Source: Lachnospiraceae bacterium JC7
GTDB lineage: Bacteria; Bacillota; Clostridia; Lachnospirales; Lachnospiraceae
Assembly: GCA_000513555.1 (NCBI GenBank)
Contig: ALYD01000021.1
Location: 1-50,543, forward strand
Length of the DNA stretch: 50,543 nucleotides
Direction: 5' to 3'
Of the stretch, positions 17,400 to 25,780 are shown one piece after another; within the stretch, counting starts at the first letter, position 1; the number at the start of each line of letters is the position of its first letter. The notes below the pieces were generated by a model, which did not search any database, was not told where the DNA came from, and saw only the letters and a list, made by a program, of their open reading frames with translations. Made by a program: the position numbers and the translations under genes.

Positions 17400-18032
17400 C
17401 TATTCTGTTTTCCACCCGAACCTTTTGAGATCAACCTTTCCTTCTATGACCTCTATACCCTCCGCTGCAAGGAGTTTAGCCTGTGCGCCTGCACCTCCGA
17501 AGGCAAATTCTCCGGCCAGTTCACCCTTCGAGTTCACTACACGGAAACAGGGAATATTATCAGGGTCGGGATTTCTGTGGAGTGCGTTGCCAACGGCCCT
17601 TGCCATTTTCCTGTCACCTGCGGCCTCGGCAACCTGCGCATAAGTCGCAACGCACCCGTAGGGTATCTGTTTAACCGCATCGTATATTCTTTTTGCGGGG
17701 CTGTCGGATATGAGTATATAGCTTTCATTTATCATTTGTTTTATTTCATCATCCGGGATACTTCCATCGAGTATGAGGGTACTCCAATGCTTCTTGTCCT
17801 GATGGTATCCTGGAATCACCGACTCATACATATCCCGCCAGAAAAAAGCCTTTTCCGGATCCATCTTTACGTTCAGATTAATGTATCCGTTCCGCTCATA
17901 TGTCCACAGAAATGCTTTGTCATTGCCCTTGTACCTCACAAGCTGCCAGTTTTGATCATGAAAAGGGGCATCCTGATAGGTGTCAGGAAAGGATAACCCA
18001 TATGCTAATGCTTCTTCTCTGGAATTCATCAT
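17400..18032 (-). CDS. MmcQ/YjbR domain fused to an MGMT-type methyltransferase domain
   Basis: A 210-residue fusion. Residues 1-105 look like the MmcQ/YjbR DNA-binding-like fold (SFPDTYQDAPFHDQNW, then HWSTLILDGSIPDDEI). Residues 110-205 are a methylguanine-DNA methyltransferase domain (IPYGCVATYAQVAEAAG, RAVGNALHRNP). The acceptor motif reads IPCFRVV: the cysteine is kept but the usual histidine of PCHR is phenylalanine. The gene lies 31 nt behind an AlkD-like DNA glycosylase gene, so the pair probably forms an alkylation-damage operon. Activity as a true O6-methyltransferase is uncertain because of the PCFR change. Confidence 0.87.
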   Translation of the reverse strand: MMNSREEALAYGLSFPDTYQDAPFHDQNWQLVRYKGNDKAFLWTYERNGYINLNVKMDPEKAFFWRDMYESVIPGYHQDKKHWSTLILDGSIPDDEIKQMINESYILISDSPAKRIYDAVKQIPYGCVATYAQVAEAAGDRKMARAVGNALHRNPDPDNIPCFRVVNSKGELAGEFAFGGAGAQAKLLAAEGIEVIEGKVDLKRFGWKTE

Positions 18033-18063
18033 ACCTGTCTCCTATACGAAAAAATGAATTTGA

Positions 18064-18759
18064 TCAGTTGACCTTCTTCACCTTTAAGCCTTTCAGATAT
18101 TCCTTTTGCTCGGGTGTTATCCTGTAACTCTCGATGGATTTTTGTATAGCCTTATTATGAGTCCAGTCATCAAGCTTATGATCTTCGATAAACGGCAGTA
18201 TCATATCGTACTGCTTTGCAAGTGCTGTGGCAAAATACCATGCCGTCATCATGTTAATGTAATACTCTTCTGATCGGATCTTTGCAACCATTTCCGGATA
18301 TCGTATGTCAAAGTCCTCATCCAGAAAATGCTCCATAAGCATTCCCACAGCGAATCTAACGGTATAGGTCCTGTCAGAACGAAGCCACGCTTCTATCTTT
18401 TTGATAAGCTCACTCCGGTGCTTTTTAAAGATCTTAGGAGACAGCTGATCGCAGGTCGCCCAGTTATCAACATATGGAAGGAATTCATCAACACATCTTA
18501 GGCACTGATCATAGTCCTTTATTTCAGAAAGAATGAAGGCATGAAGCTGGTTTTCATCGAAATATTTATGAGGCAGGCTCTCAAGGAACTCATTCACATC
18601 CCCCTGCTTCAGAAGAGCCTTTGCATATTTCCTGAGTTCAGGCGTTCTGACACCTATCACAGATCCCGCATCCACTGTAGGAATCAGCTTGCTCTGGAAG
18701 TCTCTGTACTTTGTGTCCTGACGGTCAAAAAGCTCTTTTCTGATATCTTCGATAATCAT
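18064..18759 (-). CDS. DNA alkylation repair protein, AlkD-like HEAT-repeat
   Basis: A 231-residue all-helical protein of the AlkC/AlkD family, whose members remove or recognise alkylated bases. The segment PYVDNWATCDQLSPKIF matches the region holding the key Trp and Asp of AlkD; SVIGVRTPELRKYAK and WYFATALAKQYD are typical too. The ATG at 18759 has AGGAG 8 nt upstream; the GTG at 18768 abuts that site and was rejected. It is the first gene of a pair with the YjbR-MGMT fusion. Confidence 0.9.
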   Translation of the reverse strand: MIIEDIRKELFDRQDTKYRDFQSKLIPTVDAGSVIGVRTPELRKYAKALLKQGDVNEFLESLPHKYFDENQLHAFILSEIKDYDQCLRCVDEFLPYVDNWATCDQLSPKIFKKHRSELIKKIEAWLRSDRTYTVRFAVGMLMEHFLDEDFDIRYPEMVAKIRSEEYYINMMTAWYFATALAKQYDMILPFIEDHKLDDWTHNKAIQKSIESYRITPEQKEYLKGLKVKKVN

Positions 18760-18784
18760 ATTATCCACTCCTGTATTTATAAAA

Positions 18785-18817
18785 AGCGGTACATATCATA
18801 GCATGACATGTACCGCT
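18785..18817 (-). terminator. Terminator after the flavinylated reductase gene
   Basis: Perfect 10-bp stem AGCGGTACAT/ATGTACCGCT followed on minus by TTTTTAT. Confidence 0.85.
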
Positions 18818-18854
18818 GATTTTTAAAACAAAACCGAATTATGGGAATCTGATA

Positions 18855-21272
18855 TTACTTTATAGCCTCAGCAATATCAGCACCTACAAGACGTCCGCTG
18901 GTGAAGGCATATCCCATAGCTGCTCCGCCGTAGGTTACGTATGCCTTTGTCTCTGAGAAGAGAACACCCATACTGTCTGTACCGACTGCATAGAGACCTT
19001 CCATAGGTTTCTCATCCTTTGCACTGAGAACCTGGAATTTCTCATTTACGTTGAGACCGCCGCAGGTTGAGTAGCACCATGAGGAACCGATGATTCCGTA
19101 ATATTTGTCACCGGTAACCGGCTTTAAGTACTTAGGATCCTTTCCGAATTCGGAATCCTCACCCTTCTCACAGTCAGCATTGTAAGCTTCTACTGTTGCA
19201 GCGAGAGTCTTCGCATCAAGGCCCATCTTGTCTGCAAGCTCCTCGATGGTATCAGCCTCAAAAACATAACCTGCATCTATTGCAGCCTTGAGAACCTCAT
19301 CGGTCTTATCCATAGGAACGCCCGCCGGGATGCTGGAACCGTAACCAAGGTAGCTTGTTGAAGGTCCTGCAGGCTCTTCATCGAAGCCTTCCTTTATAAG
19401 CTTTTCTACCTGATCTCTGCCGTAAATGCTATAGAAGTGAGGACCTGAGATCCATGGGTTAAACATTGAAAGAGCTGTCTCTGAAGTGAAACGCTTTGCA
19501 TCCTTTCCAACTGCAAGTGTATCTGAAGAGATGGCCATATTGAGAGGGATATCACCCTGTGACCATACTGCAGGACGGCCTGTGGCAACACCTGTCTTTC
19601 CTTCGATAGGAACTGTCTCGAAGCCCGGAAGGAATCCGTCGACACCGCCTACGTGAACCATAGGTGCCACGCCTATGTTGTAGGTTCCTGCACCGTTCTC
19701 AATGGCAGACTCGATCATCTTACCATCATTCTGATGCTGTCCGAAGAGCTTCCATTCACCCTTCAGAGGGAAGTATTCATCACTGAGATACTTCTCTTCC
19801 ATCTTACCGCTTCCTGCATAACCGCCTGTTGCAAGGACTACAGCCTTGGCATGAATTACATATTCCTTGCCGTCAACCATGCTGCGGGCCTTGGCTCCGG
19901 TGATCTTTCCGTCTTCAACGGTGAGCTCATAGGCTTCGGTCTCAAGCATGTATTTGCCGCCCTTCTTTTCGAAGTTCTCAACAGTATGAGCGAAGAAGTC
20001 TTCTGTCAGCTTCTTGCCGCCGGAGATAGGTGTGTATGCTGCCCACTGATTTCCGACGAAGCCCTGTGCGGGGTCAAATTGGAAGCCGTACTGTGTGAGC
20101 CAGTCATCTGTATATCCGCTTTCATCAAGGAAGAGCTTTACCATCTCAGGCTTTGCCTGCTGCTCGCCCTTGTCGTTTTCTGTGTACTCAAGCCATGCCT
20201 TATAGAGAGCATCCTTGTCGATGAGATCATCTCCGGCCTTCTTGGTAACCTTCTCCTTCTTGATAGGATCATTCCACTCTGGAATCTCGGCTTCAACCTG
20301 GCTTGGAACATTGATGGCCATAGGACCGCTGGTGAGAACTGCGTTTCCGCCCCACTTGGCTGCCTTATCGATGGCGAGAACCTGAAGTCCTTCTTCAGCA
20401 GAGCTGAGAGCTGCTGCCATACCTGAGCCACCCATACCGACTACCAGAACATCAGTGTCGATCTCCTCTGTTTCGGTGCTCTTCGGGATTGACTTATAAA
20501 AGGCCTTTATGTCCTTTTCATCTCCGCCGCCTGCCTTGATAGCCTCTGTAACAGCTTTTTCCACAGCCTGCTTTACAGCGTTACTTGTGGTGGTTGCACC
20601 TGATACTCCGTCGATGGATACGGACTGATACTCAAGCATACGTGGAATAAGAGTATCCACAACTGTCTGTACCATAGCCTTTGTATCGGAAATATTTTCC
20701 TGATCTACGGTTATGGACTCGATCTTATCCTCTGATACCTTAACCTTTACTGAAACCGGCTCACTGATTCTGAAGCCTATACCCTGTCCTTCATATTCGC
20801 CCGGCTTCATGCTTACGGTAACTTCGTTTGAAACACCCTTTGCCTGATTGATACAGTCCTGAACGGACAGAAGGATGGCCTTACTTGTGAAAGTTGCGCC
20901 GGAAACTCCGTCAACCTCTGCACTCTGTGCTGCAAGGATGGCATCGGGAAGGCTTTCTATAGCCTTGCTTCCTACTCCGTCTGTTTCCTTGTCGCCGGTG
21001 ATTTTTACATCGGTGATCTTTGAGTCGTCAAATGTCATGGTGACTGTAACGTCACCTCCGAATCCATTGTTGGTTGCACTGTAGGTTCCGGCTTTATAGC
21101 CGTCAGTGGATTCCTTCGCAGCTTCAGTAGCAGCTTCGGTTGTTGCAGCTTCAGTGGCTGCCTCTGTTGCCTGTGCTGTAGTTTCTGCAGGTGGTACATC
21201 TGTGGTCTGAGAACATGCCACAAGCATGCAGATGGGTAATGCACAAGCCAGCATCTTTCCTGTTTTTCTCAT
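18855..21272 (-). CDS. Flavinylated FAD-dependent reductase lipoprotein with two FMN-binding domains
   Basis: An 805-residue surface lipoprotein: signal peptide with lipobox LVAC (Cys20), an Ala/Thr/Glu linker, two FMN-binding domains (about residues 60-145 and 150-245), then a fumarate-reductase-type FAD domain (about 275-805; VVGMGGSGMAAALSSAEEG). Both FMN domains carry the flavinylation motif DGVSGAT (Thr near 127 and 227), where ApbE links FMN to threonine. Proteins of this plan reduce external acceptors such as fumarate or urocanate with electrons from the membrane; the acceptor here is unknown. The start at 21272 has AGGAGG 4 nt upstream. It is a single gene; no apbE is in the window. 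Confidence 0.92.
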   Translation of the reverse strand: MRKTGKMLACALPICMLVACSQTTDVPPAETTAQATEAATEAATTEAATEAAKESTDGYKAGTYSATNNGFGGDVTVTMTFDDSKITDVKITGDKETDGVGSKAIESLPDAILAAQSAEVDGVSGATFTSKAILLSVQDCINQAKGVSNEVTVSMKPGEYEGQGIGFRISEPVSVKVKVSEDKIESITVDQENISDTKAMVQTVVDTLIPRMLEYQSVSIDGVSGATTTSNAVKQAVEKAVTEAIKAGGGDEKDIKAFYKSIPKSTETEEIDTDVLVVGMGGSGMAAALSSAEEGLQVLAIDKAAKWGGNAVLTSGPMAINVPSQVEAEIPEWNDPIKKEKVTKKAGDDLIDKDALYKAWLEYTENDKGEQQAKPEMVKLFLDESGYTDDWLTQYGFQFDPAQGFVGNQWAAYTPISGGKKLTEDFFAHTVENFEKKGGKYMLETEAYELTVEDGKITGAKARSMVDGKEYVIHAKAVVLATGGYAGSGKMEEKYLSDEYFPLKGEWKLFGQHQNDGKMIESAIENGAGTYNIGVAPMVHVGGVDGFLPGFETVPIEGKTGVATGRPAVWSQGDIPLNMAISSDTLAVGKDAKRFTSETALSMFNPWISGPHFYSIYGRDQVEKLIKEGFDEEPAGPSTSYLGYGSSIPAGVPMDKTDEVLKAAIDAGYVFEADTIEELADKMGLDAKTLAATVEAYNADCEKGEDSEFGKDPKYLKPVTGDKYYGIIGSSWCYSTCGGLNVNEKFQVLSAKDEKPMEGLYAVGTDSMGVLFSETKAYVTYGGAAMGYAFTSGRLVGADIAEAIK

Positions 21273-21387
21273 ACTTCCTCCTAAATTTAAAGCGTATAAA
21301 TTCTTCACCCGGAGAATATGTGAGATAAAAAACCTGATTTATGAGCACATATTTTCACAATGGAGATTTATACTATTTGTTCATACT

Positions 21388-21412
21388 TGATAAAATTTTA
21401 TCACCTATTATA
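21388..21412 (-). promoter_or_regulatory. Candidate promoter and operator palindrome of the flavinylated reductase
   Basis: TATAAT (21407-21412, minus) is followed at the expected start point by the perfect 16-bp palindrome TGATAAAATTTTATCA (21388-21403). A palindrome over the transcription start is a usual repressor site. No good -35 is seen. The gap 21273-21602 holds this, the leader and the terminator at 21505-21528. Confidence 0.45.
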
Positions 21413-21504
21413 AGTAATAAAAAGTAATTTTCTCGTTTCTGCAATGATTTTCGGTAAGGAGAATAATCCCGGATTTTTTTGAATCAAAAGTAATGAAAAA
21501 AAAT

Positions 21505-21528
21505 CCCGGCTGGAGTTGACCAACCGGG
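21505..21528 (-). terminator. Terminator after the repeat-rich secreted protein gene
   Basis: 9-bp stem with one G-T pair (CCCGGTTGG/CCAGCCGGG on minus), followed by ATTTTTTTT. Confidence 0.85.
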
Positions 21529-21602
21529 AAAACCTTAATATGTGATTATATTATGAAGATTTAAATGTAAGATATATATCCTGCGGCTTCAGAAACGCAC
21601 TA

Positions 21603-23459
21603 TCATTCCAGTGAAGCTGTAAACGGATTAGACTGAACGCCGTAAATTATGAATGTAAGGTTTTGGGCATTCGCTGCAAATGGGATATTGAGGATTCCGT
21701 TTGTTGTGCACTGAACCTCGATTATTGTTCCGTCGCTGAGAGCTACGGTGTATGTATTTCCTGCTATTACAGTTGCTTCTACCGGAACATCTACATTACC
21801 GGTTGCGGCATTAACGAAAGCATTCTTAAAGTCAACAACGCCGCAGGCCATTATGTTCTCGTTTGAAGGAATAACTCTTCCCATTGCCTGGAAATTATTT
21901 ATAGCTGTGATGTTATCAATCTTTTGAAGTACATCTGATAACGGAGCAGAAAGACCCTGACCTATGAAGTCAACAGAATTAACCATCATCTGATTCATCA
22001 TGCTTCCCGGAGGAGAAACCTGGAAATCGTTGTTACTATTCTGGGCAGGTTTGTTTCCAGAATCATTGCTGTCACTGTCGCTGTCTGAAGATACGGATAC
22101 TTCAACAGAAACTGCTGCGGTTCCCGGAATTCCTGAATTTCCTGAATTATCTAAAGTTGAAGTAGCTATAAGTGTAGCTGTAGGTGTAAGACTTATGTTG
22201 TATCCTGATTTGACACTGAGGGTCCATGTACCGTCACTGTTCTTTGTGGCGCTGACATACTCACTGTATTTATCAGGGATATTAAGCGAAGCAATCTCAT
22301 AACCTGAGGTAGGAGTTATGGTGACTTCAGAGGAAGAGGTAGTCCAGGTGGAATCTTTTTCGTTATAACTCTGTCCCAGCCAATTCTTTTTATCATATTC
22401 TTTAAAGCCCTGTCCGTAAACCTGTGAACCATTTGTAGTATTTACAGATACAGAGAAATATTCAATTCCTGAATAAGTCTTGATTACTTCACCACCGTAA
22501 TTAAATACAGCTCCGTTATTGTTTACGACTGTTCCTCCGGTGTGATTCTCGACGATACCGTTGTTCGTAACAACAAGTCCGCCATCCATATTTATTACAA
22601 GTGCATTTTCGTCATATTCTCCGGATTTTTCAGCTTCAGAAATGTCACCATTTATTTGAACTATACCGGTATTGTTCCCGATGGTGGCAATAGGCTCAGT
22701 AACAGACTCGGTAACAGAATTGTTCGAAAGCTGGTTTTGAAGAGTATAACTATCTGAATATCCGATATCTGAATCTGATATATCTGTCAGGTCACTCTCA
22801 ACCGGATAAGATATGTAACTTTCAGTCACACCATTATTCGCAACAAAACCGCTGTTGTTTTTTATGGTACCGTTATTATTCTCAACAAAACCGCTGTTAA
22901 TTACGATGGTGCCGTTATTCTCATCAACGCCCCCTCCATCGGTTGCGCTGGACTGTGGGGATTCGCTGGATTCTGCCTTTGCCGAGTTTTCGTTTATGGT
23001 ACCATTATTTTCTCCTACAAATCCGGATCCGGTATTCTTATCTATGATGCCGGACTCAGTATTTTCTTTGACAGTACCTTCGTTTTTCTCTATGGTTCCG
23101 GAGTTGGTAGAAACTTTACCGCCCTCGCCATAATCAGTTTTCGGATCATCAGCGGTGTTTGTTCCTATAGTACCGTTGTTGATATCAATTACAGAGTTAT
23201 TTTTATTGATGTTTGCATTGTTGGTTTCAATATAGGCATTATTCTCGTTATAGTTTGTGTTGTTTTCATGCTGTTCTGTATTATTATCAGGCAAGGTATC
23301 TGTATTAGTATTTCCAGAACCTGAATTACCATCAATGCCTCCAGAAACTAAATTATCTTCATTGACTCCTGCACCCGCCAACGCCGTCACACTGCATGTG
23401 CTAAACACTAAACCTATTGCCATCATGGCTGCCGCTGTCTTCAAAAATCGTTTTCTCAT
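21603..23459 (-). CDS. Secreted protein with many NNGTI-type repeats
   Basis: About 618 residues, unknown function. A signal peptide (about residues 1-29, ending ALAGA) is followed by about 270 residues of short Asn-rich repeats of the form NNGTI/NSGFV/NTGSG, which probably build a beta-solenoid. Around residues 330-430 a segment resembles Ig-like or InlB-type bacterial repeats (SVSVNTTNGSQVYGQGF, SSEVTITPTSGYEIASL). A Ser/Asp-rich linker follows, then a C-terminal domain of about 150 residues rich in beta strands. No LPXTG anchor is seen. The start is uncertain: 23459 begins directly at the signal peptide, and an in-frame ATG at 23480 adds 7 residues. Its promoter shares a motif with two promoters at 34.7-34.8 kb. 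Confidence 0.75.
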   Translation of the reverse strand: MRKRFLKTAAAMMAIGLVFSTCSVTALAGAGVNEDNLVSGGIDGNSGSGNTNTDTLPDNNTEQHENNTNYNENNAYIETNNANINKNNSVIDINNGTIGTNTADDPKTDYGEGGKVSTNSGTIEKNEGTVKENTESGIIDKNTGSGFVGENNGTINENSAKAESSESPQSSATDGGGVDENNGTIVINSGFVENNNGTIKNNSGFVANNGVTESYISYPVESDLTDISDSDIGYSDSYTLQNQLSNNSVTESVTEPIATIGNNTGIVQINGDISEAEKSGEYDENALVINMDGGLVVTNNGIVENHTGGTVVNNNGAVFNYGGEVIKTYSGIEYFSVSVNTTNGSQVYGQGFKEYDKKNWLGQSYNEKDSTWTTSSSEVTITPTSGYEIASLNIPDKYSEYVSATKNSDGTWTLSVKSGYNISLTPTATLIATSTLDNSGNSGIPGTAAVSVEVSVSSDSDSDSNDSGNKPAQNSNNDFQVSPPGSMMNQMMVNSVDFIGQGLSAPLSDVLQKIDNITAINNFQAMGRVIPSNENIMACGVVDFKNAFVNAATGNVDVPVEATVIAGNTYTVALSDGTIIEVQCTTNGILNIPFAANAQNLTFIIYGVQSNPFTASLE

Positions 23460-23551
23460 TACTTGCTCACTTTCCGACATATCCTATGTCTAAATTTTTA
23501 CGACTTTTGAGCATCTTCGGGATTCTACCCTGTGCTCCTTCACATGCGGCT

Positions 23552-23585
23552 AGTATATATAGATATATATCACAATACTGTCACA
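23552..23585 (-). promoter_or_regulatory. Shared direct-repeat motif and -10 box of the repeat-rich protein gene
   Basis: TGTGACAGTATTGTGAT (23585-23569, minus) is a TGTGA direct repeat with 11-bp period. Exactly 11 nt later lies TATACT (23557-23552). The same layout occurs at 34802-34835 and 34752-34719. Confidence 0.65.
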
Positions 23586-23616
23586 GAACCCTGAGATATA
23601 CATTAACACAGAAAAA

Positions 23617-23641
23617 CCCGGAATCCGTGAAAGATTCCGGG
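23617..23641 (-). terminator. Terminator after the coiled-coil protein gene
   Basis: Perfect 9-bp stem CCCGGAATC/GATTCCGGG followed on minus by TTTTT. Confidence 0.85.
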
Positions 23642-23688
23642 TGGATGTTATGGTTCCGTTTTTTGTGACTATGACTTTTTTATCGCTT

Positions 23689-24750
23689 TCATGCATTCCA
23701 GACATGTGAACCTACACCTGAACTTTCTTCATCCTGATGGTACAGTCTGCTGCGGCCTGAATTGTGTCTGGAGCGTTTCACTTTGAGGGCTTCAGGTGTG
23801 TTTTCAGCCTGAACACTGCTCTTATAGACCTTTTTGGTTCCATCGGTTGAAACAGTCTTATTTCCCGGGAAGCCTGTATCTATGGAAATGCGGGATGACT
23901 CTTTGAAAAGCTTCTGATAATTGTCATTTCCGGCCAATGTCTCTGACTTTCCCTCATCATTTCCCTGACCGGAGTTATCCCCTGCCGTTTCCTTTGATGA
24001 AATTTCTTCTAGTTCTGAAGTTGAAGGCTCAATCCTGTTTCCTGAAGATTTTTCCTCTCCTTCGATATCGTTTTCTTTTCTTCCGGCATTTCGGAGCTCT
24101 TCTTCCCTGGCCTCCCTGATTTCCTTCTCGGCTTTTTGTTTCTCGGCCTCCGTTGGAAGCTTGTTATACTCTCCCTTTTCTGCGAACTTCGCAAATATCT
24201 CCTGCTTTTTTACAAGCTTTCTGTATTCCGCCACGCAGACAGCCATCTTATCCCCTTCGGAAATGTGAGGATTGTTGACTACGGAATTGACCCTGCTTAG
24301 GGCAGAATTTGCTTCTTCCTGAATTACACGCTGGGCTTCTTCCTTTGTCTTTGAGGCACGAAGTCTCTTTTCAAAGCTTTTGATCTCCTGCTGTTCAGCT
24401 TTGATCTCCTGATAGAATTTAGGATCCTTTTTGCTGACATATTCCATTTCATCAGCGGTAAGCTTTCCCCCGGCCATGTACTTGTTTCGTATTTCCGTCA
24501 TCCTGCTGCCGGAGTCTTCATTCTTACGCAGAAGCTCCTCATAGCTGTCTTTGATTTTATTTGCTTCATCCAGTATCATATCCCGGACTTTTTCAGAAGT
24601 ATTTCTGGTGTCATACTTTATTGTCCTGGTCTCTTTTGAACTGAAATCATTTGTGGATTTCCGGTTCTGCCACTTCTGCTTCATGGTTTGGGTTTTGGTA
24701 TAGTTTCCAATCTTACCGTAACCCGTAAAAAAAGAAACATTTAAGCTCAT
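23689..24750 (-). CDS. Uncharacterised coiled-coil protein
   Basis: A 353-residue charged protein that I cannot assign. It has no signal peptide or membrane span. Residues about 50-230 are rich in Glu, Lys and Arg with heptad-like spacing and probably form coiled coils (ASKTKEEAQRVIQEEANSAL, AEKQKAEKEIREAREEEL). The last 120 residues are low in order, rich in Ser, Gly and Asn, ending SGVGSHVWNA. The ATG at 24750 was chosen for AAAGGAG about 6 nt upstream over the longer frame to 24789. It lies 5' of the repeat-rich secreted gene in the same direction but is separated by a terminator and that gene's own promoter. Confidence 0.7.
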   Translation of the reverse strand: MSLNVSFFTGYGKIGNYTKTQTMKQKWQNRKSTNDFSSKETRTIKYDTRNTSEKVRDMILDEANKIKDSYEELLRKNEDSGSRMTEIRNKYMAGGKLTADEMEYVSKKDPKFYQEIKAEQQEIKSFEKRLRASKTKEEAQRVIQEEANSALSRVNSVVNNPHISEGDKMAVCVAEYRKLVKKQEIFAKFAEKGEYNKLPTEAEKQKAEKEIREAREEELRNAGRKENDIEGEEKSSGNRIEPSTSELEEISSKETAGDNSGQGNDEGKSETLAGNDNYQKLFKESSRISIDTGFPGNKTVSTDGTKKVYKSSVQAENTPEALKVKRSRHNSGRSRLYHQDEESSGVGSHVWNA

Positions 24751-24974
24751 CCTAAGCTCCTTTCCTGCCGTTCCTTCGGCATTGCCCACTGTTTATGTTA
24801 AAGAGTCTGATGCTTTTGTCATTTGGAAATGATTGATGTGAACGCTGTCGTAAAAAAGCACAGACCTATTCCATATCACTATTAGATATATCGGCTTAAC
24901 AGTAACATTGAATAATGCCCTGACAGGAAATGAGGATTAAAGTTCTATAAAGATGGTAAGAACACTTTCGACTT

Positions 24975-25574
24975 TTATGCTGCACTTGCTGTATTGATAA
25001 GACGGGCCTGATACAGAGTATGTTTAAGTGCCGGGCCAAGCACTACTATAAGTATGTCTTTAAGAAGCGTAGTAGGGATAAACGGGATGACACAGCTTGC
25101 CAGAGCTGCGGAAAGGGTATTGTGTGTCATGGCAACATACCAGAGTGTTCCGATACCGTAATTAAACAGATTTCCGATGAGCACGCCTGTAAGCACAGAA
25201 ACATAGTAGCTCATGTTACGTCTGCTACCCTTTTGTCTTCCGGAAATTCTTACTCCCAGCTCATCAAAGAGTCCTGATGAAAGTGCCATGAACGGGAAGG
25301 AAATGATGAAACCTCCGGTTACACCCAGGATCTTTCCGAGTCCGCCTGTGAGTCCGGTGAAAACAGGGATGCCTATGGCTCCGAGTATTACATAGATAAG
25401 TGTAGATGTAAGGCCTCGTCTGCTTCCGAGGACGATACCTGCTACAGGAATGATAAATGTCTGAAGTGTCATAGGTACTCCACCGGGAAGCGGGATGTTA
25501 AACTGACTTACTACCGCTATTACTGCCGTAAAGAGTGCTATGAGGCAAAGGTCCAATGTTTTTGAGTTTCTCAT
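24975..25574 (-). CDS. bioY: BioY biotin transporter (ECF S-component)
   Basis: A 199-residue membrane protein that binds biotin and works with a shared ECF energy module. Six hydrophobic segments and the family motifs FNIPLPGGVPMTLQTFIIPVAG, GLTSTLIYVILGAIGIPVF and GGFIISFPFMA are seen. No ecfA/ecfT genes lie nearby, so the energy parts must be elsewhere. A BirA-type operator over its promoter (25613-25665) supports biotin as the substrate. Confidence 0.95.
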   Translation of the reverse strand: MRNSKTLDLCLIALFTAVIAVVSQFNIPLPGGVPMTLQTFIIPVAGIVLGSRRGLTSTLIYVILGAIGIPVFTGLTGGLGKILGVTGGFIISFPFMALSSGLFDELGVRISGRQKGSRRNMSYYVSVLTGVLIGNLFNYGIGTLWYVAMTHNTLSAALASCVIPFIPTTLLKDILIVVLGPALKHTLYQARLINTASAA

Positions 25575-25612
25575 GATGTATCCCCTTTTATTTATTTTTT
25601 TCGAACGAGATA

Positions 25613-25665
25613 AATATAAACTTCCTCCTGCGTAATGTCAACCAATCAGACACAAAAGGTTGACA
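25613..25665 (-). promoter_or_regulatory. BirA biotin operator overlapping the bioY promoter
   Basis: Inverted half-sites TGTCAACC (25636-25643) and GGTTGACA (25658-25665) separated by 14 nt match the biotin repressor site of Firmicutes. On minus the near half-site contains the -35 TTGACA (25636-25641), and TATATT (25613-25618) follows after 17 nt. BirA with biotinyl-AMP would block the promoter. Confidence 0.9.
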
Positions 25666-25780
25666 CGGCGTAAATCTATATTCAGATTATGGTTTACTGA
25701 TTTTGCGATGTATTATATTGTATGGTGAAAGCCGGGCATATCAGCTATAATAAATAGAAATACAACACAGGAGGATAAAT

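Noticed and set aside
19653..20426. A 257-codon frame on plus opposite the flavinylated reductase
   Set aside because: It overlaps the conserved FAD domain on the other strand and its translation is cysteine- and leucine-rich without a domain.
22500..23400. Regular repeats that might suggest a CRISPR array
   Set aside because: The repeats are short, unequal and in frame with Asn/Gly/Thr codons; they code for a repeat protein.
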